Shown here piece after piece: positions 1 through 6,036 of a stretch of 20,594 nt of DNA. The notes below the pieces were generated by a model, which had not been told where the DNA came from, ran no database searches, and saw nothing but the letters and a program-made list of their open reading frames with translations. Source of the DNA: Microbacteriaceae bacterium. Its GTDB lineage: Bacteria > Actinomycetota > Actinomycetes > Actinomycetales > Microbacteriaceae. Location of the stretch: NCBI GenBank assembly GCA_022701925.1, contig JAKONM010000006.1:1-20594 (forward strand). The letters run 5' to 3'. The position numbers were made by a program, and so were the translations under genes. How positions within the stretch are numbered: the first letter of the stretch is position 1; each line of letters opens with the position of its first letter.

Positions 1-1207
1 CGTCGCCGAGCTCCGGGAGGCGGTCGAGGCGGCTGGTGACGTATCCGCCGACCGTGTCGTAGTCGCCGTGCTCGGGCACCTCGATGCCGAGTCGGTCCTG
101 CAGCTCGTCGGGGCGCCAGCCGGCGTCGAAGGCGACCGATCGGCCCCGACGGCTGAACCCGGTGCGCGACCTGTCGTGCTCGTCCTCCAGCTCGCCGACG
201 ATCTCCTCGACCAGGTCCTCGAGCGTGACGATGCCGGCCGTGCCGCCGTGCTCGTCGGCGACGACGGCGATCTGCAGGCCCTCGCGGCGCAGCAGGCCCA
301 GCAGGCCGTCGGCGCCGATCGTCTCGGGCACCCGCAGCGCCGGCGACTGCAGCCGCTCCGCGGTCGTCGACGCGCGCTGCTCCAGCGGCACCGCGAACGC
401 CTGCTTGACGTGCACGAACCCGGTGATCCGGTCGGGCGTGCCGTCGATGACGGGGAACCGCGAGTGACCGGTGGCCAGGGACGCGGCCACGATCGCGTCG
501 GCGTCGTCGTCCAGCCGCACCGAGGTCATCCGGACCCGCGGCGTCATCACCTCGGACGCGTCCCGCTGGACGAAGCGCAGCGTGCGCCCGAGCAGCGTCG
601 CGTCGTCCTGCTCCAGCAGGCCGGACACGGCGGAGTGGCGGATCAGGTAGGTCAGCTCGTCCGCGCTGCGCGCGCCCGACAGCTCCTCCTTCGGCTCGAT
701 CCCCATGCGGCGGATCAGCCCGTTGGCCGTGTCGTTCAGCAGCAGGACGACCGGCTTGAAGACCGTGGTGAAGGCGATCTGCAGCGGCACCACCAGCTTC
801 GCCGTCGCCAGCGGCAGGGCCAGCGCGAAGTTCTTGGGCACGAGCTCGCCGATCACCATCGAGAACACCGTCGCCAGCAGCACGCCGACGACACCGCCGA
901 TCACCGGCACGACCTCGGGCGCCAGGCCGCCGCCCGTCAGCGGACCCTCCAGCAGGGAGCTGATCGCGGGCTCGAACGTGTACCCCGTCAGCAGCGTCGT
1001 CAGGGTGATGCCCAGCTGCGCGCTCGAGAGGTGCGTGGAGGTCACCTTCAACGCGCTGATCGTCGGCCCGAGCGACTTCTCGCCCCGGTCCCGCCGCTTC
1101 TCCAGGTCGTTGCGGTCCAGGTTCACCAGCGCGAACTCGGAGGCCACGAATACGCCCGTGCCGACCGTCAGCAGCAGGCCGACGGCGACCAGCAGCCACT
1201 CGTTCAT
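1..1207 (-). CDS. CNNM/HlyC-type transporter-family protein (partial, C-terminus off the window)
   Basis: Reads right to left from ATG at 1207 and runs off the left edge after about 402 residues. The order is the hemolysin-C/CorC (CNNM) one. A DUF21 membrane domain covers about residues 1-190, with hydrophobic segments near 2-22, 60-77, 98-120 and 128-150 and the conserved GELVPK motif near residue 120. A CBS pair follows at about 215-340 (VMTPRVRM, then GIVTLEDLVEEIVGE), then the start of the CorC_HlyC domain, entered through YDTVGGYVTSRL. The family is linked to Mg2+/Co2+ homeostasis rather than haemolysis, and the CBS pair is normally a nucleotide sensor; function here is by family. The 181 bases between this start and the next gene show no further gene. 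A G-rich stretch about 5 nt upstream is the only ribosome-site candidate. Confidence 0.93.
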   Translation of the reverse strand, partial: MNEWLLVAVGLLLTVGTGVFVASEFALVNLDRNDLEKRRDRGEKSLGPTISALKVTSTHLSSAQLGITLTTLLTGYTFEPAISSLLEGPLTGGGLAPEVVPVIGGVVGVLLATVFSMVIGELVPKNFALALPLATAKLVVPLQIAFTTVFKPVVLLLNDTANGLIRRMGIEPKEELSGARSADELTYLIRHSAVSGLLEQDDATLLGRTLRFVQRDASEVMTPRVRMTSVRLDDDADAIVAASLATGHSRFPVIDGTPDRITGFVHVKQAFAVPLEQRASTTAERLQSPALRVPETIGADGLLGLLRREGLQIAVVADEHGGTAGIVTLEDLVEEIVGELEDEHDRSRTGFSRRGRSVAFDAGWRPDELQDRLGIEVPEHGDYDTVGGYVTSRLDRLPELGD

Positions 1208-1388
1208 CGGAGCCCCCCGGTCGAGCCGGCAGCTCGCGGGCCGAGGTCGGAGGGCGTCGGTTGGTGACCGGAGGGAGGATCGTCCATGCCGATGTTGTAT
1301 CGGGGCGGCCTGTCCGGCTCCTATGACGCGTCTGGAGAGGTCCGCCACGCGCTCGGGGCCACGGGGCCTCGGCGCGAGCGGCCGGCCG

Positions 1389-1832
1389 TCAGGCGCGCAG
1401 CGCCCGGGTGCACCGGTCCAGCAGGTCCCGCAGGGCGATGAGACCCGGTTCGTCGACGTCGGCGAGCATCCGCCGCTCCACCGCCAGCACCGCCGCACTG
1501 GCGGCTGCCAGCCGCTCGCGCCCGACGGCGGTCAGCTCCACGGGCAGCGCGCGCCCGTGCGCAGCGGTGTCGGCGCGGGTGATCAGGCCCGCGGCGGCCA
1601 GGGTCTGCAGCACGGTGCTCATCGACTGCCGGGTGACGAAGGTGCCCCGGGCCAGGTCGGAGCTCGACACCCCCGGCCGCTGCGCCAGCTGCTCCAGGGT
1701 CGAGTAGTGCGTGATGGTCAGCCCCAGCGGTCGCAGCACCTCCTCCATGGCGGCGTGCAGGGCGGAGGTCGCCACCTTCAGCCGGTAGCCGACCGACAGC
1801 TCGAGGTCGATGCCGGACCCGTCTTGACGCAT
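1389..1832 (-). CDS. MarR-family transcriptional regulator
   Basis: A 147-residue protein of normal MarR length. The winged helix-turn-helix runs from about residue 35 to 100: a helix with the THYSTLEQLA signature, then the recognition region TFVTRQSMSTVLQTLAAAGL, then a wing with RADTAAHGRALPVELT. Long helices at both ends should form the dimer interface. It is divergent from the VOC/glycosylase pair starting at 1889, and the gap holds overlapping inverted repeats, so autoregulation and control of that pair is the natural inference. There is no Shine-Dalgarno. CAGAAT lies exactly 6 nt before ATG with TTGACT 16 nt further up, which suggests a leaderless message. The ligand cannot be read from the sequence. 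Confidence 0.9.
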   Translation of the reverse strand: MRQDGSGIDLELSVGYRLKVATSALHAAMEEVLRPLGLTITHYSTLEQLAQRPGVSSSDLARGTFVTRQSMSTVLQTLAAAGLITRADTAAHGRALPVELTAVGRERLAAASAAVLAVERRMLADVDEPGLIALRDLLDRCTRALRA

Positions 1833-1853
1833 GACAGGATTCTGACATACATT
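1824..1853 (+). promoter_or_regulatory. Candidate promoter of the VOC/glycosylase operon
   Basis: TTGACG (1824-1829) and TACATT (1848-1853) are spaced by 18 nt and face the VOC gene. The -10 box lies inside the first inverted repeat, so a repressor there would block it. The predicted leader carries the GAGGAG ribosome site at 1878-1883, 5 nt before ATG at 1889. Confidence 0.45.
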
Positions 1854-1866
1854 GCATGTCAGTCAA
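1839..1866 (-). promoter_or_regulatory. Leaderless promoter of the MarR gene
   Basis: On the minus strand TTGACT (1866-1861) is followed after 16 nt by CAGAAT (1844-1839). The ATG at 1832 comes 6 nt later. The -35 box matches 5 of 6 consensus bases and the -10 box 4 of 6. With so short a gap, transcription would begin at or next to the start codon. Both inverted repeats of the gap overlap this promoter. Confidence 0.5.
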
Positions 1867-1872
1867 CTGACA
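1843..1872. promoter_or_regulatory. Two overlapping inverted repeats, probable MarR operator
   Basis: The first repeat is TGACAT, 7 nt, ATGTCA (1843-1861). The second is TGTCAGT, CA, ACTGACA (1857-1872). They share the bases TGTCA. Both are perfect in their arms and more AT-rich than the surroundings. They cover the -10 region of the rightward promoter and the -35 and spacer of the leftward one. Assignment to the adjacent MarR protein rests on position. Confidence 0.6.
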
Positions 1873-1888
1873 CATACGAGGAGCGACC

Positions 1889-2254
1889 ATGTCCGTCAAC
1901 GGCCCCGACTTCATCTCCCTGCAGGTGCGCGACACCGAGGTCTCCGCCCGCTTCTACGAGCAGCACCTGGGCCTGACCCGTCAACCCGGGCCGCCGCACG
2001 CCGTCGTGTTCGCCACGAGGCCGATCGCCTTCGCGGTGCGCGAGCAGGTGCCCGGCTTCGACCTGGACCAGCAGCCCGACCCGAGCGGCGGCGTCGCGCT
2101 CTGGCTGCACGCGCCGGAGGCACGAGGGCTGCACGACGCGCTGGTCGCCGCCGGTGTCCGGATCGTCACCGAGCCGGTCGAGGGCCCCTTCGGGTTCACC
2201 TTCACCTTCGCCGACCCCGACGGCTACCGGATCACGCTGCACGACCGCGGCTGA
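1889..2254 (+). CDS. VOC-superfamily (glyoxalase/bleomycin-resistance-like) protein
   Basis: A 121-residue single-module vicinal-oxygen-chelate protein with the usual beta-alpha-beta-beta-beta pattern twice. The first half opens with FISLQVRDTEVSARFYEQHLGL and the second ends in FTFADPDGYRITLHD, both typical of the family. Members bind a metal or a small hydrophobic ligand and act as lyases, isomerases, dioxygenases or drug-binding proteins; the substrate cannot be inferred. The start is supported by GAGGAG 5 nt upstream. The glycosylase gene begins 40 nt after its stop and is probably co-transcribed. Its position opposite a MarR gene suggests induction by a reactive or toxic small molecule, which is an inference. 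Confidence 0.88.
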   Translation: MSVNGPDFISLQVRDTEVSARFYEQHLGLTRQPGPPHAVVFATRPIAFAVREQVPGFDLDQQPDPSGGVALWLHAPEARGLHDALVAAGVRIVTEPVEGPFGFTFTFADPDGYRITLHDRG

Positions 2255-2294
2255 CGTCGGGCGCACGGACACGGCACGGGAGGGGGTGCGGGCG

Positions 2295-3146
2295 ATGCTC
2301 GAGCAGCAGGTCGGCGGGCGGCGCGGGCTCGTCCGGGACGTCGAGGTGCGCGGCCCCTGGTCGCTGGCGGTCAGCCGCCGGTTCTGGGAGGGGTTCGCCC
2401 CGAACCGGTTGGCCGCGCAGCACGGCGACGGGCTCGACGCCGTCTTCCTGTGCGAGGCGGACTGGCGTCCTGCGCGCGTGCGCATCGAGCAGATCGCGGG
2501 CGGCGCGCGCCTGCACCTGCAGGGGGAGGGGGACCTCGATGCGGCGACGGCGCAGGTGCTCGGGTTCATGGCCCTCGGCGTCGACGGCACGGGCTGGGCG
2601 GAGGTCGGCCGCCGGGACCCCGTCATCGCCGAGGTGCAGCAGGCGCTGCCCGGCTTCCGGCCCTGCGGCTTCTACTCCGCGTTCGAGGCCGCCGCGTGGA
2701 CCGTGCTCTCGCAGCGGAGCCGGATGACCCAGGCCGCCGCGGTGAAGCAGCGCATCACCGAGCAGCTCGGCCGGGACGGCGCCTTCCCGCCGCCCGAGGT
2801 GCTGCACGGGCGGGACCTGGGCCTGCCCGGCCGCAAGGGGGAGTACCTCGACGCCGTCTGCGAGGCGGCGCTGGAGGGACTGCTCGACGGCATCGCGCTA
2901 CGCGCCATGGAGGCGGACGAGGCCGTCGAGCACGTGCAGCGGATCAAGGGGCTCGGCCCGTTCGCCGCGGGCCTCGTGGTCGTGCGGGGCGCGAACCATC
3001 CCGACGCGCTGCCGCGCACCGAGCCGCGGCTGGAGGCGGAGGTCGCACGTCGGTACGGCGCGACCGTCCGCCTCGACGAGGTCGCCGAGGCGTGGCGCCC
3101 GTACCGCACCTGGGCGGCCGTGGGCCTCCGCGCGCTCGCCGTCTGA
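2295..3146 (+). CDS. AlkA-like HhH-GPD DNA glycosylase family protein
   Basis: A 283-residue protein related to DNA-3-methyladenine glycosylase II. It has a helical core (for example AWTVLSQRSRMTQAA near residues 134-148) and the helix-hairpin-helix IKGLGPFAAG at about 217-226. These enzymes flip damaged bases and cut the N-glycosidic bond in base-excision repair. ATG at 2295 is preferred because GGGAGGGG-like purines sit about 8 nt upstream; an in-frame ATG further up would overlap the VOC gene. In AlkA the catalytic aspartate follows the hairpin in an LPDD context. Here the matching segment reads ALPRTEPRL, with Glu243 at that place. I believe actinobacterial relatives share this Glu form, but that is from memory. 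Damage specificity is unknown. Confidence 0.85.
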   Translation: MLEQQVGGRRGLVRDVEVRGPWSLAVSRRFWEGFAPNRLAAQHGDGLDAVFLCEADWRPARVRIEQIAGGARLHLQGEGDLDAATAQVLGFMALGVDGTGWAEVGRRDPVIAEVQQALPGFRPCGFYSAFEAAAWTVLSQRSRMTQAAAVKQRITEQLGRDGAFPPPEVLHGRDLGLPGRKGEYLDAVCEAALEGLLDGIALRAMEADEAVEHVQRIKGLGPFAAGLVVVRGANHPDALPRTEPRLEAEVARRYGATVRLDEVAEAWRPYRTWAAVGLRALAV

Positions 3147-3163
3147 GCGGTGCTCGCCGGCGG

Positions 3164-3186
3164 CCCCGCTCTCCGCCCGCGCGGGG
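3164..3186. terminator. Hairpin between convergent genes
   Basis: CCCCGC (3164-3169) can pair with GCGGGG (3181-3186) across an 11-nt loop. It sits in the 42-base gap between the glycosylase stop and the stop of the DUF5519 gene, so it could serve both strands. There is no T-tract and the stem is short. Confidence 0.35.
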
Positions 3187-3188
3187 TC

Positions 3189-3653
3189 TCAGGCGCGCCC
3201 GGGGCGGCGCGCGAACTCGATGCTCTCCTCGATCAGGGACAGCACGGTCTGCAGCTCGTCCGCAGATCGCGGGCCGTAGACCATGAACTCGGTGCCGAAC
3301 TCCTCGTACTGGTGCGGTTCGGCCCACCCGAGCCCGCTGACCCGACGACCGCGCTCGGCGGGCAGGCACAGGTGGACGCTCGTGTCGTCGACGCCGTGCA
3401 GGTGCACGGGCTCGAGTCGTCGTCCCGGCGCGAGCGACGTGCTCGGGTCGAGCTCCTCGTGCTGATCCACGAGGAGGACCGCTCGGGAGGACGCCGGGGA
3501 GACCTGGCTGATGCCCTCCTCGGTCCCGGGCAGGCCGAAGACCTCCGCGACCAGGCGGCCCCAGAGCTCCGGCGTCGCCCGCTGCGTGAGCTGACGGTGA
3601 GGGCCCTCGACCGAGGTCTGCGGCCGGTCGCCGGGGCGTGCAGCGATGCTCAC
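3189..3653 (-). CDS. DUF5519 / luciferase-like domain protein
   Basis: A 154-residue protein matching, from memory, the short family called luciferase domain or DUF5519. The order is a helical N-terminus, then LEPVHLHG with a conserved His-Leu-His at about 84-86, then SVHLCLP, WAEPH near 110-114, and FMVYGPRSADEL near 123-134, followed by a terminal helix. In bacteria this domain has no established reaction and the name does not show light emission. GTG at 3653 is chosen over the ATG at 3713 because TAGCGT lies 7 nt upstream and no ribosome site precedes either start. The upstream 20 codons are low in conservation signals. It converges on the glycosylase gene and appears monocistronic. Confidence 0.75.
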   Translation of the reverse strand: MSIAARPGDRPQTSVEGPHRQLTQRATPELWGRLVAEVFGLPGTEEGISQVSPASSRAVLLVDQHEELDPSTSLAPGRRLEPVHLHGVDDTSVHLCLPAERGRRVSGLGWAEPHQYEEFGTEFMVYGPRSADELQTVLSLIEESIEFARRPGRA

Positions 3654-3660
3654 TCCGGTC

Positions 3661-3688
3661 ACGCTATCCGCCCGCCCCGCGGTGTCGG
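3661..3688 (-). promoter_or_regulatory. Leaderless promoter of the DUF5519 gene
   Basis: On the minus strand CCGACA (3688-3683) is followed after 16 nt by TAGCGT (3666-3661), then 7 nt, then GTG. The same TAGCGT hexamer precedes the phosphotransferase gene at 5052. The -35 box matches only the GACA half of the consensus. Confidence 0.45.
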
Positions 3689-3761
3689 AGTGGGCGGGGG
3701 ACTCCGGATGCACGGATGCAGGGGGGCCTGCTGCTGGCCGCAGGGCTCAGCGTCGGCCGGC

Positions 3762-3786
3762 GAGCGCGCGGCTGATCCTCGCGCTC
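3762..3786 (-). terminator. Hairpin after the lipoprotein/membrane-protein operon
   Basis: GAGCGCG (3762-3768) and CGCGCTC (3780-3786) are perfect 7-bp arms around an 11-nt loop, starting 14 nt beyond the stop at 3800. Position fits a minus-strand terminator. There is no T-tract. Confidence 0.45.
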
Positions 3787-3799
3787 CCGGCGGGAGGCG

Positions 3800-4105
3800 T
3801 CAGCGCCGATCACGCAGGTGCAGGCGGACCAGCGCGACGGCCGCGCCCGCTCCGACGACGGTGAGGACGGCACCGAACGTCGCCGTGCCCAGGAGGACGC
3901 GGCTGGTGTCCCGGACGACACCGGTGTCGAAGTCGCGGTGGAGCGGATCCCGCAGGCCGAGCAGGGCCAGCACGACGAGGCCGATCCCGACGACGGCCGC
4001 CAGGGCGCCGACGAGCACCGTCAGGAACCGCCGGTCGCTCATCGGGGCCGGGGCCGGGGCCGGGGCCGGGCTCGCGGAGGGGCGCTCCCCGTCGGTCGGG
4101 CTCAT
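3800..4105 (-). CDS. Small two-helix membrane protein, unknown function
   Basis: A 101-residue protein. Its ATG overlaps the TGA of the upstream lipoprotein gene in an ATGA junction at 4102-4105, so it is probably translationally coupled. The first 21 residues are a polar linker with alternating Pro-Ala encoded by a GGGGCC repeat. Two hydrophobic segments follow at about residues 26-49 and 70-92, separated by a charged loop (RDPLHRDFDTGVVRDTSR). The C-terminus ends in basic residues (LHLRDRR), consistent with a cytoplasmic tail. I do not recognise a family. The coupling suggests it works with the lipoprotein, perhaps as a membrane partner. It is too short for the usual channel families. Confidence 0.7.
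   Translation of the reverse strand: MSPTDGERPSASPAPAPAPAPMSDRRFLTVLVGALAAVVGIGLVVLALLGLRDPLHRDFDTGVVRDTSRVLLGTATFGAVLTVVGAGAAVALVRLHLRDRR
4044..4070. repeat. GGGGCC hexanucleotide tandem repeat
   Basis: Four full GGGGCC units plus GGG run without interruption inside the small membrane-protein gene. On the coding strand it reads as alternating GCC and CCG-type codons, giving a Pro-Ala linker. The plus strand has five G-runs of three or more and could form a G-quadruplex. The length is a multiple of three per unit pair, so unit gain or loss keeps the reading frame. Confidence 0.9.
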
Positions 4106-4983
4106 GCGCACCGGATCGGCTGCGAGCTGCGGGGCCACGCCTCGGCGTCGTCCTCGCTGCCGATGTAGGCGAAGCGGCGGTCCTCCGCGAACCAGAGGCG
4201 GTCGCCGGCGCGCGAGTAGCCGGAGTCGATCGCGTCGCCGGGTACCGCGGTGTGCTCGACGTAGGAGTCGGCGAAGTACGAGCGCAGGTCGGGGTGCGGG
4301 GCACGGACGTACTCGACGGGTGCGTCCTCGCCCGAGCCGCCGACCACGGGTCCGTCGACGTCGAGAGCGGTCGTGCCGGGGAAGCAGTCGCCGCGGAAGT
4401 CGAAGGAGACCAGGGTCGAGGTCGGCTGGCGCCGCCCGTCGGCATCGGTCCACAGCTGCAGGCCGCGCTCGCGGGCGACCTCGTCGGGCAGCTCGGCGTA
4501 GTCGCAGCGCGCCCAGGACTCCAGCCACCAGCGGGTGACCGTGTCCCGGGTGCCGTCGCCCCTGAGGGCGGGCCCGTGCCGCAGGATCAGCGCCTGCTTC
4601 ACCAGGCCGTCGACGTCCAGGACGTAGAGCCGGCGGTCGTCGGCCTCCTTCACGAAGGAGAACCCGTTCTGGGCGCCGTCCCAGCTGAACCAGCTCCTGC
4701 CCGCCTCGAGGGCGGCGTCCGGAGTGGTGCCGACGTCCTCGCCGCCGTAGGGCGCGCCCCGAGTGGTCCCCACCACCGGGCCGGAGCACCGCACGATCTG
4801 ACCGGCAGCTCCCGGCCAGCCGATCAGCGCCTCGTCGGTCGCGGGCTGCGACGCGAGCGTCAGCGGCGCGTCCACCGTCGTGGGGCGGGTGGAGGACACG
4901 ACGCCGGGCGTCGCCGCGCAGCCGGCCAGCGCCGTCATCGCCAGCACGACCAGCGCCCCCAGCAGGGCCGACCTCCGCGTCAT
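4102..4983 (-). CDS. Putative secreted lipoprotein, unknown function
   Basis: A 293-residue protein with a lipoprotein signal: basic MTRR, a hydrophobic stretch, and the lipobox LAGC with Cys22 as the predicted lipidated residue. The mature part is rich in aromatic and acidic residues and has further cysteines (IVRCSGP, WARCDYAE, RGDCFPG, PIRCA) that could form two disulfides outside the cell. No enzyme motif is recognised. It overlaps the small membrane gene by 4 nt, and the pair probably forms one operon. There is no Shine-Dalgarno; GACACT 7 nt before ATG suggests a leaderless transcript. It is divergent from the phosphotransferase gene, with only 68 bases between the starts. Confidence 0.82.
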   Translation of the reverse strand: MTRRSALLGALVVLAMTALAGCAATPGVVSSTRPTTVDAPLTLASQPATDEALIGWPGAAGQIVRCSGPVVGTTRGAPYGGEDVGTTPDAALEAGRSWFSWDGAQNGFSFVKEADDRRLYVLDVDGLVKQALILRHGPALRGDGTRDTVTRWWLESWARCDYAELPDEVARERGLQLWTDADGRRQPTSTLVSFDFRGDCFPGTTALDVDGPVVGGSGEDAPVEYVRAPHPDLRSYFADSYVEHTAVPGDAIDSGYSRAGDRLWFAEDRRFAYIGSEDDAEAWPRSSQPIRCA

Positions 4984-5039
4984 GCCGTCCAGTGTCCGCC
5001 CGAACGATCACCGCCGCCCTTCGGTGAGCGCGGCGCGGC

Positions 5040-5045
5040 TAGCGT
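5040..5045 (+). promoter_or_regulatory. -10 element of a leaderless phosphotransferase promoter
   Basis: TAGCGT fits the TANNNT pattern of actinobacterial leaderless promoters and ends 6 nt before the GTG start. No convincing -35 box is seen at 16-18 nt upstream. The lipoprotein promoter lies back to back in the same 68-base gap. Confidence 0.45.
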
Positions 5046-5051
5046 GCAGGC

Positions 5052-5966
5052 GTGCGAGAGCGGCCCGACGAGCTGACCGACGCCGCCGTGCTCGCTGCGG
5101 TCGCAGCCGGCTGGGGCGGCGTCGATCGGGTGGCGCACCTGCCGCTGGGCTTCGGGGCGCACCACTGGCGGGCCGCTCACGCCGATCGCCCGGTGTGGTT
5201 CGCGACCTACGACCGCGCCGAGGGCCGGCGTGCGGCGGAGCTGGCGGACGCTCATGAGGCCGCGCTGCGGCTCGCCGAGCAGGGACTCGCCTTCATCGTC
5301 GCTCCGACCGCGCGGACGGACGGGGCGCAGCTGCTGCCCGTCGCGCACGGCGTGCTCAGCTGCACGCCGTGGCTCGACGGTGTGCCGCTGCCCGCCGACG
5401 CGTTCGACGAGCCCGGCACCCTCGACGAGGAGGTCGAGATGCTGCAGCGCCTGCACGCTGCGGCTGCGCCGGCCTCGTTGCGACGCTGGGGGCCCGTACC
5501 GGGCGAGGAGGTCCTCGGCCGGCTCCGCGAGGCGACCGCGGAGCGGTGGGAGGCCGGGCCGCTCGGCGAGGACGCGCGGATCGCGATCGTCGCGCGGCTG
5601 GACGCGATCGCCGACTGGGTCGGTCGGCACCGCGACCTCGCGACGGTCGCGGGCTCGCGCCGGTGGGTGCCGACCCACGGGGAGACGCAGCCCGCGAACC
5701 AGCTGCGCACCCCGGCGGGCATCCTCCTCGTCGACTGGGAGTCCGTGCGGCTCGCCCCGTGGGAGCGGGACCTCGCCGCGCTGGTCGCGGCCGGCCACGC
5801 CGAGCGCGTGGACCCCGACCCCGCGATGCTCGAGCTCTTCGCGCTGGACCGGCGGCTGGGAGAGATCGACGGCTTCGCCCGCTGGTTCCGGGCGCCGCAC
5901 GCCGGCTCCGCCGATGACCGGATCGCCTTCGCAGGACTGCAGGAGGAGCTCGCGGGCGGGCGGTGA
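5052..5966 (+). CDS. APH-fold phosphotransferase family protein
   Basis: A 304-residue protein with the C-terminal core of the aminoglycoside-phosphotransferase/choline-kinase fold. The catalytic-loop motif reads HGETQPAN, with His209 and Glu211. It is followed by the metal-binding ILLVDWESVRLAP, with Asp228, and then RDLAAL. The usual Brenner motif is HGDxHxxN; here the catalytic-base position is Glu and the second His is Gln. Actinobacterial relatives with HGE-type loops are known to me from memory. The N-lobe has a weak glycine loop (LPLGFGAHHWRA) and no obvious lysine. The substrate is unknown and antibiotic resistance should not be assumed. GTG at 5052 is chosen because TAGCGT lies 6 nt upstream and there is no ribosome site. 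Confidence 0.8.
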   Translation: MRERPDELTDAAVLAAVAAGWGGVDRVAHLPLGFGAHHWRAAHADRPVWFATYDRAEGRRAAELADAHEAALRLAEQGLAFIVAPTARTDGAQLLPVAHGVLSCTPWLDGVPLPADAFDEPGTLDEEVEMLQRLHAAAAPASLRRWGPVPGEEVLGRLREATAERWEAGPLGEDARIAIVARLDAIADWVGRHRDLATVAGSRRWVPTHGETQPANQLRTPAGILLVDWESVRLAPWERDLAALVAAGHAERVDPDPAMLELFALDRRLGEIDGFARWFRAPHAGSADDRIAFAGLQEELAGGR

Positions 5967-6007
5967 CTTCGCCGATCGAGCCCGTCAGCGGGGTCCGGGG
6001 CCGAGCA

Positions 6008-6026
6008 GACGGGGTGCGACCCCGTC
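6008..6026. terminator. Perfect 8-bp hairpin between convergent genes
   Basis: GACGGGGT (6008-6015) pairs perfectly with ACCCCGTC (6019-6026) across a 3-nt GCG loop. It lies midway in the 70-base gap between the phosphotransferase stop (5966) and the Rpf-like stop (6037). The stem is very stable and symmetric, so it can act on both strands. There is no T-tract, which is common in high-GC genomes. Confidence 0.65.
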
Positions 6027-6036
6027 GCGGACGGCC

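Noticed and set aside
68..1267. Long plus-strand open frame of 399 codons opposite the CNNM gene
   Set aside because: It is Arg/Gln/His-rich with no domain. The minus strand encodes clear DUF21 and CBS domains, so this is a high-GC shadow.
3189..3653. Reading the DUF5519 gene as a light-producing luciferase
   Set aside because: The family name is historical; no luciferin-pathway genes are present.
3654..3713. 20-codon upstream extension of the DUF5519 gene from ATG at 3713
   Set aside because: No ribosome site, and the TAGCGT promoter box lies inside the extension 7 nt before GTG at 3653.
3150..4538. Plus-strand frame of 462 codons over DUF5519 and the lipoprotein
   Set aside because: Ends in Arg/Ser low complexity and conflicts with three supported minus-strand genes.
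5052..5966. Calling the APH-fold gene an aminoglycoside-resistance gene
   Set aside because: Only the fold motifs are visible. The Brenner motif is altered and nothing indicates an antibiotic substrate.
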